Of a DNA stretch of 53,117 nt, positions 34,512-44,658 are shown in pieces (within the stretch, counting starts at the first letter, position 1; each line of letters starts with the position of its first letter). The notes beneath the pieces were generated by a model. That model was not told where the DNA came from, made no database searches, and saw nothing but the letters and a program-made list of their open reading frames with translations. Source of the DNA: Spongospora subterranea (taxonomy: Eukaryota > Endomyxa > Phytomyxea > Plasmodiophorida > Plasmodiophoridae); contig OUQQ01000117.1 in NCBI GenBank assembly GCA_900404475.1, positions 1 through 53,117 of the forward strand. Direction: 5' to 3'. The translations under genes were made by a program, and so were the position numbers.

Positions 34512-34817
34512 ACCCATTTCTACCGTCTTCCCCCTAATAATGCGCCTAGAAGTTCAATTCGAGTTTACTCAAAATCCGCACAGTTGGGAAGTTGTGTGTG
34601 ATTAGTGGCGTTGTATTCAAATAGAGAACGCCTAGGCGCAATATTCGGGTTCGTTGTCAACGCGTAAAGACTCGAATACAGCGCCTAGGAGTTGTATTCC
34701 AGTCCTTCAATTTGGAAGATGTGCGGTCAAAGTTGGACGCGTAGACCCATAATACAACGCCACTATTCGAATAAAGAGCCTAGGCGAACTATTCGGGGGA
34801 AGACGGTAGTTCTGGGT
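34512..34817. mobile_element. MITE with about 30-bp terminal inverted repeats
   Basis: The left end acccatttctaccgtcttcc and the right end (reverse complement acccagaactaccgtcttcc) form a terminal inverted repeat; the match continues to the gcgcctag/cgcctagg block. Inside, several cctaggcg and ggcgttgtatt motifs recur in both orientations, so the element can fold on itself. It has no coding frame. No clear target-site duplication was identified. Confidence 0.75.
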
Positions 34818-35083
34818 TCCGGAATGGAAAACCCAAAATCCACCAATTGCAATTTTTACAGTGCCTACACTTGGTTTTTGGATGGACGCTTCGACAAACG
34901 AAGAGCTCTTCGGGTCCCTAGCGGAGCGGTATGCCTCGGCAGCAGATCCCGCACGGGCTAACAAGCTCACCCATCAGGCTCACTCCGCAGCTAACTAAAT
35001 CTCGTTTTCAAAAATCTGGGTAATAATTTATTCAAAGCGCGATAGCTCGAGAAATTGGATTTTTTCAAGTTTTGCTCTAACAA
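34818..35083. other. Spacer before the Copia element
   Basis: Holds a plus frame reading NEELFGSLAERYASAADPAR, which looks protein-like but is short and unassigned. 35025-35083 matches the flank of the LTR-like block at 29088-29170 in inverted orientation. Confidence 0.4.
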
Positions 35084-37281
35084 TGTTGGGGTCCAATTTC
35101 ACTGCCCGTGGCAGCACTGCGGATGTGCTGCGTCTAGAGACTCTCGACTAACCGCACTGTAGCTTGTCGTAGACTATAACATAGGGTCAATACGTTGACA
35201 CATGTGTTACAACTGCGTATTCGTCATCGATTGGCGACGGAACAATGTCACGTCCCAGCAGTTATCGCTCTACTGTTCCCCTCTTCCGTCATGGCAGCAA
35301 AGTTGATAGGAGTATTCTAATAGATTAACAGTCGAACGCGCTGCTATGGCAATTAAAGATGTAGGTTAGGGAAGTTACAGGACATTGTTCCGACGCTAAC
35401 CAATGACAACTACGCAATATGGTCCCGAAAGTTTCGTCTAGGATTGAAGGCCATCGGCGTTGGTCACGTCATTGACGGTGGTGCTCGTGTCGCCGCCGAT
35501 CTAGACGAAAAAATGCTTATATGGGTGAACGCATTGCCCCCATCGTAGAAAATTCCACGAATACAAGGAATGCATGGGCAATTTTAGAGGAAAGGTTTTA
35601 GCGACAACTCCACAATTGGGGGGTTGACCGCTAAACAAGAAGTTTTTGCTATCAAGTAGGGTTCCTTAACCGTGTCGAAGTACATCGCTAAGATTCAAAA
35701 CGCAGCTAATAATGTTTCGAGAGTTGCATCGGACTTTATCACCATCAACGACAATCTGCTTGGTTTGATCATGTTGATGGGTGTTTCTAATGAGTATCAA
35801 ACATTAGTCGACACCATCAATCGGAATCGTTTACCAGTCTGAATGGTCTACCGAAGCTCCACAGCGATGAGCGTCGACACGCTGTCCGGGATAAGGGAGG
35901 ACCGTCTGTATCTGCGACGGCCGCGGCGGTCAATCAACAAGGTTTCTGACGTTTCTGCAATATCCCAAGAAACAAGTGTTGAAAAAGAACATGTTTTATC
36001 CTAAATCCGGAATTGAGATCTCATGAAAAACACTCACCAAGTCAGGTTTCTGCTTATTCCGCTTTTCAATCTTCCTCGATAGAAAACCAGAGTAGAACGT
36101 GGGTGATAGACTCAGATTGCAACCACCATATCTGTAATCATGAGGACATGATGACGGGATTACGATGAGATAGTTCCCTATGTATTCAGTTAGCTGATGA
36201 GCGGTTTGTTAATGGAACGTCAATCGGAACCGGTTATATCAAACTCGAAGGTGTAAATGCTACACTAAAGACACTCTTCTAGTACCAAGCATGAGCAATA
36301 AATTTGTTATCTATTGGCGTCAGCACAGAGAGAGGCCTGAATTTTGGTTGAATGGTGACAGGTTTCATATATTTTCCTCGGTGGAAGATGGACCTAAGGC
36401 AAGCCGTTATGCTCTAACCAAAAATCGAACAACCTTGATCAACTCCAAGACGTTAATATTCAGGCGCTTTTTGCCGTCTGCTCAGCCGAATAGGCATTGT
36501 TAGATGGTATGAGCGGCTTAAGCACGGGAATTATCAAGCATTGAAAAGCCTCATCAAGAAAGGAATGATTGATGTCACCTTGAAAAGCCTCATCAAGAAA
36601 GGAATGATTGATGTCACCTTGAAAAGCCTCATCAAGAAAGGAATGATTGATGTCACCTTGAAAAGCCTCATCAAGAAAGGCATGATTGATGTCATCTTGA
36701 AAAGCCTCATCAAGAAAGGAATGAGTAATGTCACCAATTCGAACATCCCTGAAAGAGTTTGTCACGGATGCGCTTTAAGAAAAATGTCCCGAGGGCGATT
36801 ACCAAAGCGCGATCAAAGGTGTATGGCCACTAAAGTTCTGCAAAGAGTATATTCAGACGTCTGCGGCCCATTTCCGGTGACTGCTGTAAGCTCAAAGTCC
36901 AAGTATTTTTGTCTGTTTATTGACGAAGTCTCAAGATTCATCTGGGTTTAAATGCTGGACAAGAAATCCAAACGTCTTGAAAGCAACAAAGTTTTTTGTC
37001 CGCTAATCGACGCGATTCAGTGGATCGTCAATCGAACATTTGATATGCCTTCAAACAGACAACTGCGGTGAATACATGTCTCTAGACATGAAAGAATATC
37101 TTAGCGGATTCGAGATTATTCATCAGACATGCGTTCCCTATGATCACGAACAGCAGGGATTTGCCGAGCGTCCAATTTGAACAATTGTGGAGGCAGCGGA
37201 ATGTATCAGATTTCACGCTAAATTGCCTCAACATTATTGGGGTGATGCAATTGGGACCGAACATGGCAGGTCGAATGTCAA
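35084..37281 (+). mobile_element. Degenerate Ty1/Copia retrotransposon (LTR-like start, gag, protease, integrase)
   Basis: It begins TGTTGGGGTCC (35084), the usual Copia LTR start. From about 35390 the gag reads PTLTNDNYAIWSRKFRLGLK and VGHVIDGGARV. The protease motif appears as WVIDSDCNHHICN near 36100. The GAG-pre-integrase domain has an internal tandem expansion, then CHGCALRKMSRG, VYSDVCGPFPV and KYFCLFIDEVSRFIWV begin the integrase. TDNCGEYMSLDMKEYLSGFE, PYDHEQQGFAE and EAAECIRFHAKLPQHYWGDA follow with frameshifts. The sequence stops in the integrase at about 37281, where duplication copy B begins. No reverse transcriptase, RNase H or right LTR is present. Confidence 0.85.
36541..36735 (+). 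repeat. 39-bp in-frame tandem repeat in the Copia integrase zinc region
   Basis: Five units start at 36541, 36580, 36619, 36658 and 36697, each coding 13 residues (LKSLIKKGMIDVT); the last ends MSNVT. The first unit is the normal domain sequence after ERLKHGNYQA, so the array is an expansion of a domain piece. The complementary strand is also open, which creates misleading minus-strand frames. Confidence 0.95.
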
Positions 37282-39921
37282 TCTTTCCTAAGACATTGGA
37301 TTCGATAAGCAGTCAAAACGTTATGGAGAATGTAGTTGAACAACGGACCTATCAAATGCAGAAATAAATCACAGTAGGAAAGCTGAATAGGTTGTAGAGG
37401 ATAATCGGGTATCTGAGCACTGGTGTATGACACATAGAACCGTTCGTCTCATCATTGACTCTGAACTCATCCTTGCCGGATGGCGAACCGCCCTACTGTT
37501 GCGCCATCCATTCCTTCAATGAGTGTCCTCAAGTTGTTGGGTTTGCTGCTGGTGGCGACCGGACCGACTCGATCTTTGACAACCGAATCTGGTCATTGTT
37601 GGGACGAACCGCTTGGCTCCGATCAGGCCAATGCCGCCACAACAATCGCCTCCTCGACTATCTCGGTATGGATGGCGGAATGTCGCTCCAAATTACTGCC
37701 GAATTCTGAGATTATTGGTCCTTGCAGGACACAATGTCGCCATTGCAAACAGGTTTACACTCCACAAGAATGGAACATTCGACATTGGAGTCAAATTTGC
37801 TGAAACACAATTCCTTGTTGGCGTCAGATTTTTCCCATAACAAATTACGTGTCGACCAGTTTGGTCAAAGTTCTTCGATGGATATTGTAGTCGTTCAGTT
37901 CATCTTCACATGAAGATTCGACTTGTTAAATGCGTTTTAGGAACGGCACTCGGGCCCGGGTTCGAAAATTGACGCTTCCCATATCAGTATCGATTTTCAA
38001 CAACTGAGCCAAGAGGACGAGAACCTCGATTGCCTGATCGATCTAAATCGAATTCCAAATGATTCGGAAATTGTGCCGTCCAAAGACTTTGTCGAGAATC
38101 TTGTGCCCGATAACAGAAACGCCCACCAGTTTGGTGGCAATTCTTCCAGAAACTTAGCTGTTCAGTCCATGTCCAATTTGTGTTTGGGTTTGTTAAGTTC
38201 GTCTTAGGATTGGACCCTGAGCACGAGTTCAAACCGTGATGCATCCCGTATCAGTGTTGATGGTCAACAGTCAAGTGAAAGCGTAGAGGGCCGCATCGCA
38301 AATACGATTAATTCAAAATCCCACCCTGTTGGCGTTCATGAGAATTTCGTGCCAGTAAGCGATTGACGAGAATCGTGATAACCAATAACTGCTGATGGCG
38401 TACTAGGAAGGATTCCCAGAGCAGATTCACAAAATGGTTAAGTTTCGTAATTACAAGTACATGGTGGGATTGCGGATGCTCTGTCCGCTCTTAAACTGGG
38501 ACCTGGATGAAGTCAAAGACTATGATAGCCTCTGTGTCTTTCTGGTCAGAATGCTGGCTCCCCACTCCGTCTGAGATTTAATATCACAAACGATGTCGTC
38601 CATTTAGGGAAAGAAGACGAATCCAGAACAGGTCGAGTTTCACGACCGTGTGGCCATAACGGAATACTTGATGTTATTACTCGGAAAGTCTGGGCGGAAT
38701 ACCGTTGAGGTCGGACAAAACAAGATCGATGTTCCTGACAATAGGCTAATTGCCAAGGCAACCAGCACCCTGCAAAAACTGATCCTAATATCCAATTTTG
38801 TTTTGAAACTGGTCTCTTGCAGAAGATCTGTCCGCGGTATTAATCATAAGGTGATGATTTGTCTCAAAAACACCTGTATCCCCGTCCTTCAATGTCTTGT
38901 GACATGTTGTGGCAAAGATATGGACCTGTTCCAGACACAATGGGGAACGTGTTTCACCCACCGTAGTTTTGGAACGAAATTCTGCCCCGGTTCTAGATTA
39001 AATCATAACACCTGCGGTTACCAGAGGTCAAAAATCGTCAGAAGCCCTGACAGCAGGTTTTCATTCGCCTTTTGCTAGAAAAACTGATGAACATTTGTGC
39101 TTTCAGAGACAAAGACTCCGATTTATTGGATCTCAAAGCTCTTGTTTTGGCGGTTTCAATGTCAAAAACTGCAGAAGAAAAACTTAAACTGTGCTGTGAA
39201 TTCAATGAGAAATATCGATCAAGTGGCCCCATGGCTCAAAAGTTTCACCGATCATATTATAACCTGTCTCCGAGACCCATCTGGGGGTGCTTTGTTCATC
39301 ACTGTGGCCAAAAACCAAATGAATGGATTCGAAAATGGGGCGATCAATTCGCACATGTGGATTTCCGCAGTCGGAAATGTCAGGGCTTGAAGGACCTTCA
39401 ATGCGGATCGATCGAGCGACGATTTGATGTTCCATCAAGACTTAATCTTCGCCATAAATCAACCCGAGACCTCCTCCTAGCCCTTTCCGAAATTCACAAA
39501 CAGTATGATCAGTTCGTGATTACGAAGACAGCATCAATGAAATCGCCTCATCCGGGTTTAACCACTATGATCACCAAATGTCGTCCCATCTACAATTGTT
39601 TGAATCGTCATTGCGCTGGAAGTGTTGAGGAATTTGTTCGGAGATGGGGAGATTCAGTATACTACACCAAGTTCAGTTTCGATCACTGTCCTGGAACAGG
39701 CAGAATGGAATATGATATCTGTCGATATGATTTTGGGTCATCCCAAGGGTAAATAAGGGTTGACCCTTCAATGACTCAACAAATATGGTAATGAAGTCAA
39801 ATAAAACTGATGAGCTTAAGAGTAGTTTCATATGGTGTTTACGATTATTCTGCTGTATTCATATCAACTGTTCTCGGTATAATTCCGTTGGGGTCTGGCC
39901 AACATTGGCCGAGATACATAG
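37260..39921 (+). repeat. Segmental duplication, copy B
   Basis: Same orientation as copy A (29851-32515). The left edge falls within Copia integrase sequence. Similarity ends after gttggggtctggccaacatt and gagatacata near 39921, about 170 bp after the stop codon. The right side then enters unrelated DNA and the minisatellite. Confidence 0.92.
37480..39752 (+). CDS. Predicted secreted protein with three Cys/Trp modules (paralogue B)
   Basis: Seven exons: 37480-37665, 37728-37886, 37941-38159, 38208-38354, 38407-38544, 38608-39056 and 39107-39752; 647 aa; introns 48-63 bp at the same positions and phases as paralogue A. Exon lengths differ from A only by 21, 6 and 9 nt. The signal peptide is kept (MSVLKLLGLLLVATGPTRS). 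The three modules are kept with every Cys, Trp and Gly of the pattern: CLVTCCGKDMDLFQTQWG, CFVHHCGQKPNEWIRKWG and CLNRHCAGSVEEFVRRWG. Many changes between A and B lie in the loops (for example DFRSRKC against EFRMRRC). Family unknown; likely secreted. No in-frame stop or frameshift in the spliced frame. Confidence 0.85.
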
Positions 39922-40052
39922 GCGGATTCAACATCTCCATCCGCTATGGACAAAATAGGCAACTCACCCTCGATTGATGTCCATTGATTTGGGTGATGAG
40001 TCTAATGTGTCAGACACAAGAAGTGTTGAAAGGCTTTACCCGACTGATTATC
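39922..40052. other. Junction between duplication copy B and the minisatellite
   Basis: About 130 bp with no frame or motif of note. Confidence 0.5.
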
Positions 40053-40832
40053 GTGTACGCTTGACTGTAACATTACGCGTACGCTTGACTGTGTACGCTT
40101 GACTGTAACATTACGTGTACGCTTGACTGTGTACGCTTGACTGTAACATTACGTGTACGCTTGACTGTNNNNNNNNNNNNNNNNNNNNNNNNNNNNNNNN
40201 NNNNNNNNNNNNNNNNNNNNNNNNNNNNNNNNNNNNNNNNNNNNNNNNNNNNNNNNNNNNNNNNNNNNNNNNNNNNNNNNNNNNNNNNNNNNNNNNNNNN
40301 NNNNNNNNNNNNNNNNNNNNNNNNNNNNNNNNNNNNNNNNNNNNNNNNNNNNNNNNNNNNNNNNNNNNNNNNNNNNNNNNNNNNNNNNNNNNNNNNNNNN
40401 NNNNNNNNNNNNNNNNNNNNNNNNNNNNNNNNNNNNNNNNNNNNNNNNNNNNNNNNNNNNNNNNNNNNNNNNNNNNNNNNNNNNNNNNNNNNNNNNNNNN
40501 NNNNNNNNNNNNNNNNNNNNNNNNNNNNNNNNNNNNNNNNNNNNNNNNNNNNNNNNNNNNNNNNNNNNNNNNNNNNNNNNNNNNNNNNNNNNNNNNNNNN
40601 NNNNNNNNNNNNNNNNNNNNNNNNNNNNNNNNNNNNNNNNNNNNNNNNNNNNNNNNNNNNNNNNNNNNNNNNNNNNNNNNNNNNNNNNNNNNNNNNNNNN
40701 NNNNNNNNNNNNNNNNNNNNNNNNNNNNNNNNNNNNNNNNNNNNNNNNNNNNNNNNNNNNNNNGTGTACGCTTGACTGTAACATTACGTGTACGCTTGAC
40801 TGTAACATTACGTGTACGCTTGACTGTAACAT
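40053..40832. repeat. Minisatellite with unit gtgtacgcttgactgtaaca (24 bp, with a 14-bp variant)
   Basis: Flanking the gap on both sides are head-to-tail copies of a 24-bp unit (gtgtacgcttgactgt plus aacattac). Some copies are shortened to the 14-bp form cttgactgtgtacg. The last copies end at about 40832. The assembly gap lies wholly inside the array, so the true size is unknown. Confidence 0.95.
40169..40763. other. Assembly gap (595 N)
   Basis: A run of N inside the minisatellite. Translated frames across it are artefacts. Confidence 1.
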
Positions 40833-41091
40833 AATGAATGGTTGGAGTCGGCTACCATCAGATATGATGGCAGTGAAAGGACGACAATAGATCCCACCCA
40901 GTATAGGGAACAACCGACTCATCTTGGGGTTGGAAATCGTGTACCTGGATAAGCGTAAAATGTTTGACACAGACCCAAATAGTGAAACCTCCATATAAGG
41001 TACAGCCCATAAAAGGTACAGTTCCATATATGGTACGTTTTTCTTCAAAATAGCAGATCCCCGGATTGTCCCTATTAATCCGCCAAACTAT
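40833..41091. other. Non-coding stretch
   Basis: No recognised gene. Near 40980-41040 a short motif (aaggtacag, tggtacg) recurs two or three times. Confidence 0.4.
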
Positions 41092-41667
41092 TTGTTCCAA
41101 CCGCCCACAGCGATCACTCCCTTCCACTGGAGGCAACCGGCCAACCCGGCGGGCTCGTCTTCTGGCTCTGGCACAGAGTCAGAGGAGTCATATGTCGAAA
41201 ACGTGGTTGATGTAATTTCTGATCCGATTATATCAGCAAGGTCTGGTACTTCCGACAATAACGTTGATCCTCCGAGTTGCTCAAAAAATAACATTGAACA
41301 ACCACAAGGCACTGTTCATCAACATATATTTCGCTGCGATACAGATGGTAGTATACGTTTTTCCTGTAACTATTGCAAGAAACAATGGATATTTACAAAG
41401 GAAGAGTTTGTGCGAACGGTCCGTTCCAGACATTTCAATGGAAATACAGCAGTCGGCCCCATGGATGCTTACATTGCAACCACGTTTGAGATAGAAAAGC
41501 GACTCGCAACGAGTGTTCATATTTCTGATGATTTGATTCGCAAAGGAATTGAAAATTTCGTCATGGCCGAAATGGAACCGTTTACTCTGGTGGAATCCGA
41601 AACATATCTTACTTGCATCAAATGTAAACGAGAGAATTCTTTATCCCAAAGGCTGATGCGCTTATAA
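41092..41667 (+). pseudogene. hAT/BED-type transposase N-terminal part
   Basis: Open frame of 191 aa. After a low-complexity Ser/Glu region it has a zinc-finger-like block (FSCNYCKKQW ... RHF), then GIENFVMAEMEPFTLVESET, which resembles the front of hAT-superfamily transposases (finger, then the PF.LVE segment). Downstream sequence contains HFIDPIGISWNDC-like remains in other frames. The frame stops before any catalytic region. The hAT call is moderate. Confidence 0.5.
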
Positions 41668-42490
41668 AATCGGGGTCATGAAACGGACGCTAAAGATGAA
41701 GGAATACCTAAAGAAGAGTTTCTTAATTCCGGTTCAGCCGTCCATCTTTGCCTCGACGTGTGAACGTCGCCCAAAATGTTCTCGTTCGTGGCAGTAATTG
41801 CTCACTTTATTGACCCGATTGGAATCTCGTGGAACGATTGTTGACATTTGAACCTCGGGCCGCCCACCAAGCAATCCAGGCTCTCCCTGTCCCCGCATCA
41901 GCATTACTCAACGTGGATAATATGGCAGTTTTAAACATGCTCACCTCTGGTTATTCATTTTCAACGGCGTGTGTATCCATATTACGAGCCATCAACCAGC
42001 GGATCCATTCTTTTTCCAAGAGTGTGTCACCATTTTTGGAACAGATAAGGGACAAAATTCCTTCTAACTTGTCGCAGCCGTTATCAACGAACATCTCGAC
42101 GTTATTACATCACGTCAATAGTCATTGGTGGTAGATTATCTCGAAGCAAAGTCTCAACAATCTGAACACCCACCGGGAAGATCTCGTGGCCCGTTGGTAG
42201 CAACACGTACTCAGGCACAAATTGCCACCATTGATCGTCTATGGAGATCAGCAAGATGTTTCTTGCATCAAAGCAAGGCTGCGTTTATCGCAATCGAAGA
42301 CTTAGTCAGTGAACGTTGCATTTTTGCAGTTCATGGAATCGATGCTTCTTGCCAAGGTAAACATGTGAAAACGCGGTCAGTAGTTGAGGATCCCGGTGTT
42401 GCCGATTCATGCTTGATTTACTGGAGACGTCAGTCGAGTCAATTGATGGACTCTAATTCTCAAAATGGATTAACGAAACTTTTCACATGA
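41668..42490 (+). pseudogene. Unassigned coding-like remnants after the hAT-like frame
   Basis: Two open frames (41829-42134 and 42125-42490) with protein-like composition, one reading ATIDRLWRSARCFLHQSKAA. They may be the decayed rest of the same element. No catalytic motif seen. Confidence 0.35.
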
Positions 42491-43070
42491 TTGACAGCCT
42501 TGGCTTTACCAATCCGACAATTTTCACTGAGGTAACTGCACGAAGATGGCTTAACCGTCTTGGATTCAACATCGTTGAGTATAAGAAGGGCACGTATTCG
42601 CCCAGATGCTGTCGAATATCGTGAATGATAGGATTACTTAACCTTTTTACAGATTTACCAGAGGTACATAACGTGCGTTATTAACACCAGCTTTGTCTCA
42701 TTCGGAGGAAGTTCGGGCCGAATTACTATCTCCATTTGATTCCCGTCGTATTATTCCATTCGATTATACAGTTGCTCAAACGATTATATGAACCTGAGCA
42801 ACTTTATTATCGAATGGAGTAGGTAATACGAGGGGAATGAAATGGAGATCGTAATTCCACCCGAAATACTTGCGAATGAGACAAAGCTGGTGTTAATAAC
42901 GCGCGACGATACCTGTTTTGAGGCAAATGACAGCATGAAGTGTATCTGGGTTAAAGGTGACACATCAGTTGCAACAATGAGGCGTTTCGCTAGAAAATCC
43001 TTTAGGTACATGGGCGCATACCGGGAGAAAAACGGGATATTCCTCAACCAAGAACAGATTGAGTATGTCA
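42491..43070 (+). pseudogene. Transposase remnant with TARRWL-type and DDE motifs
   Basis: It reads FTNPTIFTEVTARRWLNRLG then FNIVEYKKGTYSP, a signature of a transposase family common in fungi (TARRWL..LG followed by a KG.Y segment). After an inverted-repeat interruption it continues with KLVLITRDDTCFEANDSMKC (first catalytic Asp region) and SFRYMGAYREKNGIFLN. The rest of the catalytic domain is missing. Clearly decayed. Confidence 0.65.
42672..42907. repeat. Inverted repeat (arms of about 110 bp) in transposase sequence
   Basis: 42672-42780 and 42792-42907 are reverse complements with some mismatches, separated by about 11 bp. Shared blocks are ttattaacaccagctttgtc and atctccattt. The arms encode the region just before the catalytic ITRDD motif. 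This is the second foldback of this kind in the window. Confidence 0.88.
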
Positions 43071-44658
43071 TGAAAAAGTGTCGTGCACACAGAACTGTCC
43101 CTGAGATTTTTCAAACAATAGTCAATTGTTTTTATCAAATTCAATGTACACGTTTGTCCTATCTGCCTTCAGGCAACGTCGTCGAACCGTAGTTTCGATA
43201 AGCACAAAGCGAACCGGTCTGGGCATGTTCATCAAATTCAATGTGAACACGATGCCTAACCATGCTATGAGTTCATGCGAAATTCGTACACATTATACAG
43301 GCCTTGGCGTTGCCGGTATTGTCGACGCCGTCAATGAACTGTCATCGGGGCTCTGTTGCCGACCCGTTAGGGAAGTCATGAAAGTTCCCTATCGGGGTAT
43401 TGACCAGGGCGACCGTCATCACAGGCTCAAACCGCCTTCACTTGCCATTCTTGATTTTATACAGTATCTTGATCGCGTCGTCTTTGATGTCGACCGGACC
43501 GGTCTCTGGTTGTTTGGTTCATTCCCTTGCAAGGACCCGTACAGGTGTTCCTCAATTGGTCCCCACGTCCTTCTACTACACTCGTCTGCTTTATTTCGCT
43601 CGGTCTCAACCCAAACCCGAGCTTGTTTAGGTTTTCATTCCTCGTCTGTACAAGTTGACAATGGGGCGGGTGGTTCGTTAGCTCAACCGCTTCGCGAGAG
43701 TATGGCAACGAGCAAAAACTGCTCTAAGCGTGTATCGCCTGGTTCATTTCTTAAAATACAGCAATGTCAAAGCGTGATCACATCCCTCTTCTTTGCCTGT
43801 CTGCATCTCTCTGCTCTTGGCACTCTACCGTTATCACACAGTTCTTGCTCACATCCACAAGTTCAGCTATTCTGCGGTGCAATGGCGCTAATGATTACCA
43901 ACTACAGTACGAAGATCCACTCTCGATGAGCTGACTCTGGACTCATCGGTCGACCTATCAATATTGGATTTGAAGGTTCTACATCCTGAATATTGCATGT
44001 CCTGACGTTTTGAGGAGAATCAAGATGGCGATAGCAGTGAATGTTCTCTCTCCAGCAACTTACACCATTCGCCGTGCTCTCCTGATTCGGTAAATTGAGG
44101 TTGAGCGAGGACCGTAGATTCGTCGATCTGCCTCTCGAAAAGAACGGGTGAGCCGTCGAGAGCAGTTTTTAGCGCTCTTTGAATAGTTTGAACATTCTTA
44201 AGGTATAATGTCGAGTCAGTTTCCTTCTGCCATTTGGTGTTTGTGGCTTGCTGAGTGGAACCGATTTGTCAGTTGAAAATCGAGGGTCAACGACATTCGC
44301 TTCAACTTGAAATATGTTGTAGTCGGAGAGCCTAAACCTTGGACGAGCTATACCACAGGACCAAGATCATGTTATTGACCTACAGCCACTCATATCTTAT
44401 TCATCCAGATAACGAGGGTTCGGTCCGCTTTCCCTACTGTCATAAAGAATAATGTTTTCAAACACAGCCAAAGTAATTGCGGTTTGATCTATAGAAACAA
44501 GCCAGACTGAGCCATTCAGTGATTCCCTTCAGAAAACCACCATTATTGGACGGATTGAAAGAAGTACGATGATGAATTCGAGAACTGGGTTTTTGCCCAA
44601 AACCAAAGCGACCCAGTAGTTTAACAAAGGAATCAAATTAATGGGAATTGGCGGTATT
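43071..44658. other. Long stretch without a recognised gene
   Basis: A 267-codon plus frame (43126-43929) is present, but its composition (Ser/Cys/Leu-rich) and lack of motifs argue against a real gene. Its minus strand is also partly open. 43930-44658 shows nothing recognisable. It probably holds old element sequence. Confidence 0.4.

Noticed and set aside
36460..36765. Open minus frames with repeated FLDEAFQ/PFLMRLF units
   Set aside because: They are the antisense reading of the 39-bp Copia repeat, which is open on several frames because its period is a multiple of three.
40137..41048. Long frames across the run of N on both strands
   Set aside because: Most of the translation is unknown residues from the assembly gap.
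43126..43929. 267-codon plus-strand frame
   Set aside because: No recognisable motif, odd Ser/Cys-rich composition, and overlapping open frames on the other strand. More likely chance in old repeat DNA, but not ruled out.
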